From positions 186,001 through 250,000 of the forward strand of contig NZ_CP024621.1 of assembly GCF_009846525.1 (NCBI RefSeq): a DNA stretch of 64,000 nucleotides. The letters run 5' to 3'. The stretch comes from Halomonas meridiana (GTDB taxonomy: Bacteria > Pseudomonadota > Gammaproteobacteria > Pseudomonadales > Halomonadaceae). Under the pieces are notes generated by a model. The model did not search any database. It was not told the DNA's origin and saw only the letters and a list, made by a program, of their open reading frames with translations. Made by a program: the position numbers and the translations under genes. Below are positions 41,473 through 49,853 of the stretch, in pieces. Within the stretch, counting starts at the first letter, position 1; each line of letters opens with the position of its first letter.

Positions 41473-42066
41473 CTAGGGCGAGGTGGATGACTGGCTGTTT
41501 GGTGAGCCACGGGCCAACCCCAACGATTCGCCGCTCAAGGTTTTAAGCCGGGTCGGGCAAGCGTAAAGGCGCTGTAAAAAATCGAGCAGGGCTGGCTCAT
41601 CCAGCTCGGGATCGAAGCCACCAATGCGCTCCAACCAGGCGCGCCGAATGGCAATGTAGGGCGGTACGGACACGGCCGTACTGAGAAAGTGCAGCAGCAA
41701 TCGCTCCGAAAACCGGGGCGTAGCCGCGTTGATGAGCAGTGCATCCATCGCCGTGTTGAGCTGCGGATAGAGCAGGTACCAAAGCTGTGCCGCCATGGGT
41801 TCTTTATGCAGCGCAATCAGCAGCCACTCTGCTTGACTGATATAAGCCGCTTGATTGAGGCGCGCGCCGAGCATTTGCGAGGGGGTTACCAGACAGTGGG
41901 CATGATAACGCTGTTCGAGGGCGGTGAGCCGCTCGTCCGCCTGCGCGCAGGTGACGATGATCGGCATCACATGGTCGGCCAGGCCGGACTGGCGAATGGA
42001 GCGCAAGTGGCGCGGTAGCAAAGCTCCTGTCACTGAAGCGTCTACGATAAAGCAAACCGTACCCAT
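41473..42066 (-). CDS. degenerate glycosyltransferase family 2-like protein
   Basis: 197 residues. The C-terminal AIRRAWLERIGGFDPEL segment is like the acceptor-side motif of GT2 enzymes, and the N-terminus resembles a GT-A fold. But the catalytic DxD that binds the nucleotide sugar is missing: the corresponding place reads EWLLIALHKEP. The protein is also short for GT2. It may be inactive, or bind a sugar without transfer. The tail ends in a Ser-rich stretch. Confidence 0.6.
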   Translation of the reverse strand: MGTVCFIVDASVTGALLPRHLRSIRQSGLADHVMPIIVTCAQADERLTALEQRYHAHCLVTPSQMLGARLNQAAYISQAEWLLIALHKEPMAAQLWYLLYPQLNTAMDALLINAATPRFSERLLLHFLSTAVSVPPYIAIRRAWLERIGGFDPELDEPALLDFLQRLYACPTRLKTLSGESLGLARGSPNSQSSTSP

Positions 42067-42182
42067 GCACGCGGCTTCCTTTTGTTATGAAGCGTCTCCG
42101 ATTGTAATTTATTGTAGATGTGGGTTTCTTTGCGTAGCAAGAGAAACTTTTTTAACAACAGGGAGGTGCAAGTGCCTCTCCT

Positions 42183-42199
42183 CTAACCAATTTGGTGCG
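42183..42199 (+). promoter_or_regulatory. probable NtrC-binding site
   Basis: CTAACCAATTTGGTGCG keeps the right half (TTGGTGC) and the central ACCAA of the TGCACCAAAATGGTGCA consensus. The left end is weak. Confidence 0.6.
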
Positions 42200-42213
42200 T
42201 TCTGTGGCTTGAA

Positions 42214-42230
42214 TGCACTATTTTTGTGCA
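42214..42230 (+). promoter_or_regulatory. NtrC-binding site
   Basis: TGCACTATTTTTGTGCA has perfect TGCAC/GTGCA arms with 7 bases between, as in enhancer sites of enterobacterial glnA. It lies about 135 bases upstream of the sigma-54 promoter, a usual enhancer distance. Confidence 0.88.
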
Positions 42231-42340
42231 TATGAGACACGAGATGCCCTTTCCGTACGAAGCGTGACGATGTGTTGCCACATTAAGACGCAGACGTTTA
42301 GTGATTTTTCGTATTTAAAAACAATGGCTTGTTATTTTTT

Positions 42341-42357
42341 ATGGCCATTATGGTGCA
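42341..42357 (+). promoter_or_regulatory. weak NtrC-like site next to the promoter
   Basis: ATGGCCATTATGGTGCA matches the consensus at 12 of 17 positions, mostly on the right half. Situated just upstream of the -24 box, like the governor sites of E. coli glnAp2. Confidence 0.4.
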
Positions 42358-42362
42358 GGGTT

Positions 42363-42376
42363 GGCATGCTCTGTGC
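42363..42376 (+). promoter_or_regulatory. sigma-54 promoter of glnA
   Basis: TTGGCATG-CTCT-GTGCTT has the GG at 42363-42364 and GC at 42375-42376, exactly 10 bases between, as in -24/-12 promoters. Transcription would start near 42388. Confidence 0.85.
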
Positions 42377-42622
42377 TTATGAATCATAGATAGTTTCATC
42401 AGCGGCTATTGAAGCGTAGGCAGACGCCTCCAGGCGTGCTACAACGATAGCCGGTCTGAAATGATCGCTGGGCGGTTTGTTATCCATCGTCAGACAAACG
42501 TTAAGCGAACAAAAAAGACAAACGCGCCACATGCAATTGCGTGTTGAACGATTTGTTGAATAACACTTTTATCGATAGCTTACAGTTACACGCTTTAAGC
42601 CACGCTCATACCGGAGGACACT

Positions 42623-44029
42623 ATGTCAGCCAAGACTCTCGCGCTAATCGAAGAACATGATGTTAAGTGGGTAGATCTGCGTTTCACCGACACGCGCGGT
42701 AAAGAGCAGCACGTCACCGTACCGGCACGTGACGTGAACGAAGAGTTTTTTGAAAATGGCCAGATGTTCGATGGCTCTTCCATCAACGGTTGGAAGGGCA
42801 TCAACGAGTCTGACATGATCCTGCGTCCGGAAGACGGCACCGGTTTCTTGGACCCCTTCACCGAAGACGCTACCCTGATTCTGCGTTGCGACATCATCGA
42901 GCCGGCGACCATGCAGGGCTACGATCGCGACCCGCGCTCCATCGCTAAGCGTGCCGAAGCGTACCTGCAGTCTACCGGTCTGGGCGACACGGCCTTCTTC
43001 GGTCCGGAGCCGGAATTCTTCATCTTCGACGAAGTACACTGGAAAGCCGACATCCAAGGTGCCATGTACAAAATCACCTCTGATGAAGGTGCATGGGCGA
43101 CCAGTAACCAAGTCGAAGGTGGCAATCTGGGCCACCGTCCCCGCGTGAAAGGCGGCTACTTCCCGGTTCCCCCGGTCGATAGCTTCCACGATATCCGTGG
43201 CGCGATGTGTAATACCCTGGAAGCGATCGGTCAGACCGTCGAAGTTCACCACCACGAAGTAGCTAACGCGGGTCAGAACGAAATCGGCGTTAAATTCAAC
43301 ACGCTGGTGAAGAAAGCTGACGAAGTTCAGGAAATGAAGTACGTGATCCACAACGTGGCACACGCTTACGGCAAAACCGCTACCTTCATGCCGAAGCCGC
43401 TGGTAGGCGACAACGGTTCAGGTATGCACGTACACCAGTCGTTCTGGAAAGATGGCCAAAACCAGTTCGCGGGTGACGAGTACGCGGGCCTGTCTGAAAT
43501 GGCGCTGTACTACATCGGTGGTATCATCAAGCACGCTCGTGCCCTGAACGCCTTCACCAACGCTTCTACCAACTCGTACAAGCGTCTGGTGCCGGGCTTC
43601 GAAGCACCGGTCATGCTGGCCTACAGTGCCCGTAACCGTTCTGCTTCTATCCGTATTCCGTACACCGCTAGCCCGAAAGGCAAGCGTGTAGAGACTCGCT
43701 TCCCTGATCCGACTGCCAACCCCTACTTGGCGTTTGCAGCGATGCTGATGGCGGGTATCGACGGTATCAAGAACAAGATCCATCCTGGCGATGCCATGGA
43801 TAAGAACCTGTACGACCTGCCGCCGGAAGAAGGCAAGTCCGTACCGACCGTTGCTAACAGCCTGGATCAAGCGCTGGAAGCACTCGATGCTGACCGTGCG
43901 TTCCTGACCGAAGGTGGCGTGTTCACCGACGACATGATCGATGCCTATATCGAACTGAAGATGGAAGACGTCGAGCGTATCCGCATGACGACTCACCCGA
44001 TCGAGTTCGACATGTACTACTCTTGTTAA
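42623..44029 (+). CDS. glnA: glutamine synthetase, type I
   Basis: 468 residues; condenses glutamate and ammonia to glutamine with ATP. Conserved metal and substrate motifs [34 protein letters not shown] and NRSASIRIP are present. The adenylylation tyrosine is in [10 protein letters not shown], so control by GlnE is expected. The strong codon bias resembles that of the ribosomal genes. A terminator follows. Transcription is from the sigma-54/NtrC region upstream. Confidence 0.99.
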   Translation: MSAKTLALIEEHDVKWVDLRFTDTRGKEQHVTVPARDVNEEFFENGQMFDGSSINGWKGINESDMILRPEDGTGFLDPFTEDATLILRCDIIEPATMQGYDRDPRSIAKRAEAYLQSTGLGDTAFFGPEPEFFIFDEVHWKADIQGAMYKITSDEGAWATSNQVEGGNLGHRPRVKGGYFPVPPVDSFHDIRGAMCNTLEAIGQTVEVHHHEVANAGQNEIGVKFNTLVKKADEVQEMKYVIHNVAHAYGKTATFMPKPLVGDNGSGMHVHQSFWKDGQNQFAGDEYAGLSEMALYYIGGIIKHARALNAFTNASTNSYKRLVPGFEAPVMLAYSARNRSASIRIPYTASPKGKRVETRFPDPTANPYLAFAAMLMAGIDGIKNKIHPGDAMDKNLYDLPPEEGKSVPTVANSLDQALEALDADRAFLTEGGVFTDDMIDAYIELKMEDVERIRMTTHPIEFDMYYSC

Positions 44030-44081
44030 GAACGGTCTTTAATGACGGTGCTAAAATCACCCTTGCGGTGTGATTAGCCAG

Positions 44082-44108
44082 AAAACCCCGCCTCGGCGGG
44101 GTTTTTTT
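44082..44108 (+). terminator. rho-independent terminator after glnA
   Basis: AACCCCGCC/GGCGGGGTT stem with a tight loop, followed by seven T. It separates glnA from the downstream DUF4124 gene. Confidence 0.95.
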
Positions 44109-44135
44109 ATGGAAGCGAATACGCAGGGGCTAGTA

Positions 44136-44669
44136 ATGATGAGCAGACGACGTTTGCAACACAAAATAGGCTTATCCACAGCGGCAGTGCTTCTACTGTG
44201 CCTATGGGTAAGCGTGGCCCAGTCGCAAACGGTGTATCGCGTGGTGGATGAGCAGGGCAACGTGACGTTTACCGATAACCCTGAGCGGGGTGGGGATGCC
44301 ATTACGCTGGCACCGCTGCCCAGCATGCCATCGGCGTCGCGCCCTTCTACAGCGGCACCGCGAAGCCTGGGTAGGCCGGGTCAGCCGTTTATGCCTTATG
44401 ACCGTTTTACGATTGCTAATCCCGCTAGCGGTGCTTCCGTGCGAGGCGGTATGACGCCAGTGGAAGTGCAGGTGGTGCCACCGCTGCGAGACGACCATCA
44501 GATTCAACTGCTGGTGAATGGCGAACTCAGCCAGTCGGCCCTGCATAGTGACGCTTTCTGGTTGGCAGGCTTGCCTGCAGGGGCGCACCAAGTGTACGCC
44601 GAGCTGCTGGATAGCCAGGGCCGTGTGCAGCACCGCACCGATCCGGTGACTATTTTTATCGCTGAATAG
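44136..44669 (+). CDS. DUF4124 domain periplasmic protein
   Basis: 177 residues from the first ATG of an ATGATG pair behind AGGGG. Signal segment STAAVLLLCLWVSVAQSQ, then the DUF4124 motif VYRVVDEQGNVTFTDNPE, a Pro-rich linker and a C-terminal immunoglobulin-like half (DRFTIANPASGASVRG). Such a gene is regularly found between glnA and glnL in Pseudomonas and Halomonas. Function unknown. Confidence 0.9.
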   Translation: MMSRRRLQHKIGLSTAAVLLLCLWVSVAQSQTVYRVVDEQGNVTFTDNPERGGDAITLAPLPSMPSASRPSTAAPRSLGRPGQPFMPYDRFTIANPASGASVRGGMTPVEVQVVPPLRDDHQIQLLVNGELSQSALHSDAFWLAGLPAGAHQVYAELLDSQGRVQHRTDPVTIFIAE

Positions 44670-44674
44670 TCTTG

Positions 44675-44691
44675 TGCACTATAATGGTGCA
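44675..44691 (+). promoter_or_regulatory. NtrC site overlapping the glnL promoter
   Basis: TGCACTATAATGGTGCA is a near-perfect NtrC palindrome, and a -10-like TATAAT (44680-44685) is inside it. NtrC bound here should block RNA polymerase, as known at E. coli glnLp. The -35 region is poor, so basal expression may be low. Confidence 0.85.
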
Positions 44692-44842
44692 TTAGGGCGG
44701 CGAGGGCGACAGCGCATTGCGCTATAAAGGCTCGCCATGCGCCCGTCATCTGCCCACAAGCCGTGCAAGCCGCGGTTTGCGCTGAATTGGCGCGCTTTTT
44801 GCAGCTCCTCCCCTAACACCCCTCTTTAATGGATCAGTGCCC

Positions 44843-45937
44843 ATGAGTATTGGTCGGAGCGACGCTTCAGGACACGCCATGTATCAGCGTTTACTCGAAC
44901 ACCTCACCACCGCAGTTCTGCTGCTCGACGGTGAACTCCGCGTGCGCTGGATGAACCCGGCCGCGGAAGCGCTGCTGGCGGTGAGCTTCAGCCGCGTGCA
45001 GGGCATCAGTTTGGATACGTTGCTCGGCGGTGATGAAAGCATCGATGAAGTGCTGGCCAAAGCGCGCGATGCGTTCCATCCCTACACACAGCGCGAGGCG
45101 CGTATTACGCCGCTCAATAGCGACCCGCTGACCGTCGATTATACGGTCACGCCGCTCTCTGCCGATGAACTGCTGTTGGAGGTCGAGCCGCGGGATCGCT
45201 TGATGCAGATCTCCCGGGAAGAGGCGCTCACCACTCGCCAAGAGACCATCAAGGTGCTGGCGCGGGGCTTGGCTCACGAGGTGAAGAACCCATTAGGCGG
45301 CATTCGCGGTGCGGCGCAACTGCTGGAGCGTGATTTAGACGACCCGGCGCTGCGGGAATTTACCCATATCATCGTCGAAGAAGTAGACCGCTTACGAGAT
45401 TTGGTTGATTCCATGCTGGGCCCGAACCGCATCATTAAACATGAGCCGGTCAATATCCATAAAGTGCTGGAGCGAGTGCGAGCGCTGCTGATTGCCGAGC
45501 ATCCCCATGTCACCGTCAACCGCGATTACGACCCCAGCCTGCCGGATCTTTCCGGTGACGAATCGCAAATGATCCAAGCGGTGCTCAACGTAGCGCGCAA
45601 CGCCGTTCAGGCCATGAGCGATGCGGGCACGTCCGCTCCCGAACTGACGCTTCGGACCCGTGCGCGCCGTCAGTTTACCCTGGGGGCCGAACGGCACCGC
45701 TTGGTGAGTGAAGTGGGCGTGATCGATAACGGCCCTGGTATTCCCGAGGCGCTGCGCGACACGCTTTTTTACCCGATGGTCTCTGGCCGCGCGGAAGGCA
45801 GCGGCCTAGGGCTATCGATTGCCCAGTCAATATTGCACCAACATCAAGGATTGATCGAATGCGACTCACGACCCGGACATACCGAATTTCGTTTACTGAT
45901 TCCATTGGTTATTAATTGCACCGGAGAAGCGTCATGA
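44843..45937 (+). CDS. glnL: nitrogen regulation sensor kinase NtrB
   Basis: 364 residues. An N-terminal PAS domain (LLDGELRVRWMNPAAEALL) is followed by the H-box LAHEVKNPLGGIRGAAQLL with the phospho-His, and an ATPase domain with N (NVARNAVQAM), D (VIDNGPGIPE) and G (GRAEGSGLGLSIAQ) boxes. It senses nitrogen status through PII and phosphorylates NtrC. ATG at 44843 is preferred to a GTG two codons earlier. Its TGA overlaps the ntrC ATG. Confidence 0.95.
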   Translation: MSIGRSDASGHAMYQRLLEHLTTAVLLLDGELRVRWMNPAAEALLAVSFSRVQGISLDTLLGGDESIDEVLAKARDAFHPYTQREARITPLNSDPLTVDYTVTPLSADELLLEVEPRDRLMQISREEALTTRQETIKVLARGLAHEVKNPLGGIRGAAQLLERDLDDPALREFTHIIVEEVDRLRDLVDSMLGPNRIIKHEPVNIHKVLERVRALLIAEHPHVTVNRDYDPSLPDLSGDESQMIQAVLNVARNAVQAMSDAGTSAPELTLRTRARRQFTLGAERHRLVSEVGVIDNGPGIPEALRDTLFYPMVSGRAEGSGLGLSIAQSILHQHQGLIECDSRPGHTEFRLLIPLVINCTGEAS

Positions 45938-47364
45938 CTGAGGCGACACGTACCGATGTTGCACGAGTGGTTATTGTCGATGATGACCGCGCTATCCGCT
46001 GGGTGTTGGAGCGCGCGCTGGCGCAACCCGACTTGGAGGTCGAGTGTATCGAGCGAGCGGATACGGCGCTTGCGCGACTGTTGGACAATCCGCCGGATGT
46101 GCTGGTCACCGATATCCGTATGCCGGGCATCGACGGGCTGGATTTGATGTCGCGGGTGCGTGACGCCCATCCGGACCTGCCGGTCATCGTCATGACCGCA
46201 CACTCCGACCTGGACAGCGCCGTGGCCTCTTATCAGGGTGGGGCGTTCGAGTACTTGCCCAAGCCGTTCGATGTGGACGAAGCGCTCGCGCTGGTGCGCC
46301 GTGCGGTCGCCCACGCCCGTGAACGCCAGCGGCCGGTGAGCGTGCCAGAGGGGTTGAGCGCCGAGATCATCGGTGAAGCGCCCGCCATGCAGGAAGTCTT
46401 TCGCGCCATTGGTCGGCTCTCCCATTCGCATATTACGGTACTGATCAACGGCGAGTCGGGCACGGGTAAAGAGCGAGTGGCTCAGGCGCTGCACCAGCAC
46501 AGCCCCCGGTCTGGCAAGCCGTTTATTGCACTGAATATGGCGGCGATTCCGCGCGACTTGATCGAATCCGAGCTGTTTGGGCACGAAAAAGGGGCCTTTA
46601 CCGGTGCGGCCCAGCAGCGCCAAGGCCGCTTCGAGCAGGCCAACGGCGGCACGCTGTTTCTGGATGAGATTGGCGATATGCCGGCTGAAACGCAAACGCG
46701 TCTGCTGCGCGTGCTGGCCGACGGCGAGTTTTACCGGGTGGGCGGTCATACGCCGGTGAAAGTCGATGTGCGGATCATCGCGGCAACGCATCAAAATCTC
46801 GAATCGCTCGTCGACGATGGGCGCTTCCGGGAGGATCTGTTCCACCGCCTGAACGTGATTCGCGTTCATCTTCCGCGTTTAGCCGAACGGCGCGAAGACA
46901 TTCCTCGGCTCACCCGCCACTTCCTGGCCGAAGCCGCCAAAGAGTTGTCTACCGACATCAAAGTGTTGACCCCCGAAGCAGAAGCGCATTTAACGCGTCT
47001 GCCCTGGCCAGGGAACGTCCGTCAATTGGAAAATATCTGCCGCTGGCTGACGGTGATGGCTTCCGGTCGGGAAATCCTGGTCGAAGACCTGCCGCCCGAA
47101 CTACGGACGGTAGGAGCCTCCGAGAGCAGCGTACACGGCGATTGGCGTACGGCATTTCGAGACTGGGCCGATCATGCGTTGGCCGAAGGGCATACGCATC
47201 TGCTGGAAGAAGCGGTGCCCGATTTCGAGCGTATTCTGATCGAAACGGCGCTCAAGCATACCGGTGGACGTAAGGGCGAAGCCGCCGAGCTGCTGGGCTG
47301 GGGGCGCAACACCTTGACCCGTAAGCTTAAAACGCTGCTGCCTGCGCTGGCGGATGACGCCTAA
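45934..47364 (+). CDS. glnG: nitrogen regulator NtrC
   Basis: 476 residues. Receiver domain with the phospho-acceptor Asp in VTDIRMPGIDG; sigma-54 activator AAA+ domain with Walker A GESGTGKERVA, GAFTGA loop (HEKGAFTGAAQ) and ELFGHEKGAF; C-terminal Fis-type helix-turn-helix (GGRKGEAAELLGWGRNTLTRKL in part). GGAGAAG precedes the ATG, which overlaps the glnL stop. It activates glnA and represses its own promoter. The end overlaps the convergent ChaN-like gene by four bases. Confidence 0.97.
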   Translation: MTEATRTDVARVVIVDDDRAIRWVLERALAQPDLEVECIERADTALARLLDNPPDVLVTDIRMPGIDGLDLMSRVRDAHPDLPVIVMTAHSDLDSAVASYQGGAFEYLPKPFDVDEALALVRRAVAHARERQRPVSVPEGLSAEIIGEAPAMQEVFRAIGRLSHSHITVLINGESGTGKERVAQALHQHSPRSGKPFIALNMAAIPRDLIESELFGHEKGAFTGAAQQRQGRFEQANGGTLFLDEIGDMPAETQTRLLRVLADGEFYRVGGHTPVKVDVRIIAATHQNLESLVDDGRFREDLFHRLNVIRVHLPRLAERREDIPRLTRHFLAEAAKELSTDIKVLTPEAEAHLTRLPWPGNVRQLENICRWLTVMASGREILVEDLPPELRTVGASESSVHGDWRTAFRDWADHALAEGHTHLLEEAVPDFERILIETALKHTGGRKGEAAELLGWGRNTLTRKLKTLLPALADDA

Positions 47365-48230
47365 TTCGTGGGCCCGCGGGTAAGGGATGGGGGGAGAACA
47401 AAGACGGCATCGGCAAGCGCTGGGTCTGTGACACGGCACTCCGCCTGTTCCCAGGGCAGCAGGCTGAGGGTGTGCTGGATCCCCATCCCTTCGAGCTGAT
47501 GCTCTACGCCGTGGCCGTAGATGACGTGGCCAAGGCCCATTAAGCCAACGGCTAACGCGCCCTCTTTGACGGCTTCTGCCAGGCCGTGCGCCATGGCGGT
47601 GTCCCAGGCGAGCTGCGCTTGGGTGAAGCGGGACAACATCGCAGGGTTCTCTTGCCCCATGCCATGCTGCTCGAATACCTGGGTCAAACGCTGCTGATAG
47701 GCTGCATGGGCGGGTAGCGGGGCAGGAATTCCGTAGCGCTGGTCAGCGGGTACCTGATCAAAGCCCTCTTGGACGAGCCGTTGGCGCAGTTCTGGCGTGA
47801 TGTTGAGGGCGACGAGCGGAATCGCTTGTAGTCGCGCGAAGTGAAAAATGGGCATGTAAAGCGCAGCATCGAACCCCCACGCCTCTTCCCAGCGGGTTTC
47901 GGCCAGCAGCGCTGTCTCGGTCAGCTCGCCCGCTACCCAGCGGTCCAACACTGGCTGAGCGCTTCTAGGCAGCATCTCCAAGCCAATCACCATGTCGGCA
48001 CGGTGCGCGTAGAGTCCCGCTAAGGTGTGTAGCTGCCAGCGGTGGTGGTCTTCGGCGTCGTGCTGTTCACCCAGCAGTACGACTTGCTGCTTAGCGGCCT
48101 GGGCAAGCAGCGTTGGTGCGTCCACGGCACCGCCTGCCTGCCACCACTGTCCGGTTGACGGGCAGTCGCCATAGGCGTGACCCGTGGCAAGCGCTAGCGT
48201 CAGCAGAATCCACGGCCACCTTGGGCGCAT
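47361..48230 (-). CDS. ChaN family haem-binding-type protein
   Basis: 289 residues, exported (N-terminal ILLTLALATGHAYG). The family signature VVLLGEQHDAEDHHRWQ with conserved His residues and GLEMLPRSAQPVLDRW are clear. Campylobacter ChaN binds haem and aids iron uptake. A lipobox is not convincing here, because the Cys follows Asp. No iron-uptake genes are adjacent. Confidence 0.88.
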   Translation of the reverse strand: MRPRWPWILLTLALATGHAYGDCPSTGQWWQAGGAVDAPTLLAQAAKQQVVLLGEQHDAEDHHRWQLHTLAGLYAHRADMVIGLEMLPRSAQPVLDRWVAGELTETALLAETRWEEAWGFDAALYMPIFHFARLQAIPLVALNITPELRQRLVQEGFDQVPADQRYGIPAPLPAHAAYQQRLTQVFEQHGMGQENPAMLSRFTQAQLAWDTAMAHGLAEAVKEGALAVGLMGLGHVIYGHGVEHQLEGMGIQHTLSLLPWEQAECRVTDPALADAVFVLPPSLTRGPTN

Positions 48231-48234
48231 CGTG

Positions 48235-48411
48235 TTAGCCCTTCTGCGCTTTGAGCCGGTTGATCTCGGCCAGAAGCTCTTCTGCTTCTTCGGTCAGCGT
48301 GGCATTGGCCCGCATATCGCCGTTACGGGAAGCCTCCATCGCTGCCTGGAGTTTGCGTTCATAGGCCTGCTGGAGCTTCTTTTGGGGATCGCGATTGAAT
48401 AGTCCAAACAT
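48235..48411 (-). CDS. DUF6435 family small protein
   Basis: 58 residues from the ATG at 48411, with AGGAGA upstream. MFGLFNRDPQKKLQQAYERK and a long amphipathic helix typify DUF6435. Function unknown. It ends five bases before the ChaN-like gene start on the same strand and could be co-transcribed. Confidence 0.85.
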   Translation of the reverse strand: MFGLFNRDPQKKLQQAYERKLQAAMEASRNGDMRANATLTEEAEELLAEINRLKAQKG

Positions 48412-48484
48412 GAGCACTCTCCTTTTTCGTGTATATCCTTTGTATAGATATGAGGTGGCAATGTCGACTATTTGTCGTATTTTT

Positions 48485-49018
48485 TTATGTCGCCCCTCGC
48501 TGACCGTCAGAGCACTGCGCTAGAAAGCGTCTGAAATCCGCTAGAATCGTGTCCAGGCTGCTGTGCAAACGGTGGTCGTCATCGATCATTCGTAGCGAGA
48601 GTCGCTGTACACGGGCGCGTTCGATCACGGGCCCTGGGGGAACGACATTGTCCTGCCAGCCATGAATGATATGCGTGTACTGCGCTTGGATCGTGGGGGA
48701 CGTTTCAGGATACTCGGGCAACCCCAGCGCAGGGGCGAGTAGAAAACAGCCCAATACGGGCGTTTGGGCACTGACCGCCGCACTCAACCAGCCTCCCAGG
48801 CTAGAGCCTGCCAAAACGCAGCGGGCGGGATCGTCGCCGCGCGACTGTAGCGTTCTGGTGAGGTGTGCCAGCCGGTCGGTTGGCTCGTCCATGCCGCGGT
48901 AATCCATGATGACCGGCTCACAGTCATCCAACTGTTCGGCGACCCCTTTGAGTGCCTGCATTTTCAGGGCGCCGGGGCCGCTTTCCAGCCCGTGTGAAAG
49001 GTAGACGGTCATCATCAT
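48485..49018 (-). CDS. YqiA/RBBP9-like alpha/beta hydrolase
   Basis: 177 residues. LSHGLESGPGALKMQALKG opens it; the nucleophile Ser is in AGSSLGGWLSA, with Asp in IHGWQDNVVPP and His in DDDHRLHSS. Similar small esterases include E. coli YqiA. Its first ATG follows the entericidin stop by two bases, so the two may be co-translated. Substrate unknown. Confidence 0.85.
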   Translation of the reverse strand: MMMTVYLSHGLESGPGALKMQALKGVAEQLDDCEPVIMDYRGMDEPTDRLAHLTRTLQSRGDDPARCVLAGSSLGGWLSAAVSAQTPVLGCFLLAPALGLPEYPETSPTIQAQYTHIIHGWQDNVVPPGPVIERARVQRLSLRMIDDDHRLHSSLDTILADFRRFLAQCSDGQRGAT

Positions 49019-49020
49019 GG

Positions 49021-49152
49021 TCAGTCCGCCGAGCGCTGAATGGCTTCGCCGCCCTGTTCGATATCTTGCCCCATACCGCGAACGGTATTGCAGCCACTCA
49101 TTACCAATAGCGTTGCCAACAGTAGGATGCCTAGTGCGATGGTACGTTTCAT
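49021..49152 (-). CDS. entericidin-type lipoprotein
   Basis: 43 residues: MKRTIALGILLLATLLVMSG then Cys of a lipobox (VMSGC) and NTVRGMGQDIEQGGEAI. This matches the entericidin A/B family of small lipoprotein toxins/antidotes linked to stress. Start chosen for AAAGACC and length. Only one copy is present, not the usual ecnA-ecnB pair. Confidence 0.9.
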   Translation of the reverse strand: MKRTIALGILLLATLLVMSGCNTVRGMGQDIEQGGEAIQRSAD

Positions 49153-49425
49153 CGGTCTTTCCTCATGCCTCAGTATGCCCATGCGAGCGTCTTGGTGTGA
49201 TGAGTAACATAAGCGTTGTGGCATTCGGCCGCCACTCGGAAACGCGGGTTTTGGTCACGTTGTGCCAACGACGGGGGCAAGGAGGCGACGTGCCGTGCGG
49301 TTTTGTCGCATGTGCCAGTTTGCTACATGAAAATTAGCCATCGGTGGCATGGCGCGACCGCCTCGTGAGCTTGAGTTATTTTTTAAGTTTATGTTTTTAA
49401 TAAATTTATTTTTTATTTTTCACGA
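49153..49425. other. gap with T-rich tract
   Basis: About 270 bases with no credible gene. From 49,371 to 49,420 the DNA is strongly AT-rich (repeated T and A runs), unlike its GC-rich neighbours. Such a tract just before the small-RNA promoter could act as an UP element or bind nucleoid proteins. Confidence 0.5.
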
Positions 49426-49454
49426 TTGGCCCAAAGCCTGCAGTACTCTAGATA
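49426..49454 (+). promoter_or_regulatory. possible promoter of the small RNA
   Basis: TTGGCC (49426-49431) and TAGATA (49449-49454) with a 17-base spacer, directly after the AT-rich tract. The start would be about 49,461. A moderate match; no GacA palindrome (TGTAAG-N6-CTTACA) was found upstream. Confidence 0.45.
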
Positions 49455-49460
49455 GATATG

Positions 49461-49677
49461 AAGACCTGCAGTCGCCACGACGTCAGTATGACAGGAACGT
49501 TTAACAGCGTGAGCAGGCTGACAAGCAACTCAGGAAGGCAGGATGCCTAGTATGTAACAGGGAGGTGAAGGACGCTCAGCCTGCTCACTCTCATCGACAT
49601 AGGACGTGTTGATCATCGATGCCAAGGAGTGGCCGCGATGCAAAACAGCCATCTCGCTTTTGTGAGGTGGTTTTTTT
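49461..49677 (+). ncRNA. probable CsrB/RsmZ-type regulatory RNA
   Basis: About 217 bases that look like an RNA which sequesters the translational regulator CsrA/RsmA. Seven GGA motifs lie at 49494, 49533, 49541, 49561, 49570, 49602 and 49626, several in the CsrB-like contexts CAGGAAG, CAGGATG and CAGGGAG. One GGA is in the loop of an AGGC-AGGAT-GCCT hairpin. A perfect 13-bp helix, GTGAGCAGGCTGA (49509-49521) with TCAGCCTGCTCAC (49576-49588), encloses four of them. A T-tract terminator ends it. The 5' end is uncertain and the family call is inferred from these patterns. Confidence 0.75.
49649..49677 (+). terminator. terminator of the CsrB-like RNA
   Basis: CCATCTC/GAGGTGG stem (one G-U pair) with loop GCTTTTGT and seven T after it. 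Confidence 0.85.
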
Positions 49678-49853
49678 GCGTCGATATGTATACGTAAGTC
49701 CCTGATACAGATGGTTGTCATGTGCTCATGGCGTGACTTGCACAGCATTTGTACAGATGAAGGTTCGGTTTTGGTCTATCCTTTCGTTTACACCAAAATT
49801 GAGCGGTTAGAAGACGTCAACGTCGCAGCCGTGTACTTTCAGGGACAAACGCT

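Larger units (their letters stand above)
42067..42622 (+). promoter_or_regulatory. glnA control region
   Basis: 555 bases without a gene, AT-richer than its surroundings. It holds two clear NtrC-like sites, a possible third site and a sigma-54 promoter, listed separately, and a long leader of about 235 bases to glnA. I see no other gene in it. Confidence 0.8.

Noticed and set aside
49290..49320. Possible GacA box (TGTGCC...CTACA) before the CsrB-like RNA
   Set aside because: Spacing and half-sites do not fit TGTAAG-N6-CTTACA well enough to claim it.
49530..49748. 72-codon minus-strand frame
   Set aside because: It is antisense to the CsrB-like RNA and its terminator, with no ribosome-binding site and no family.
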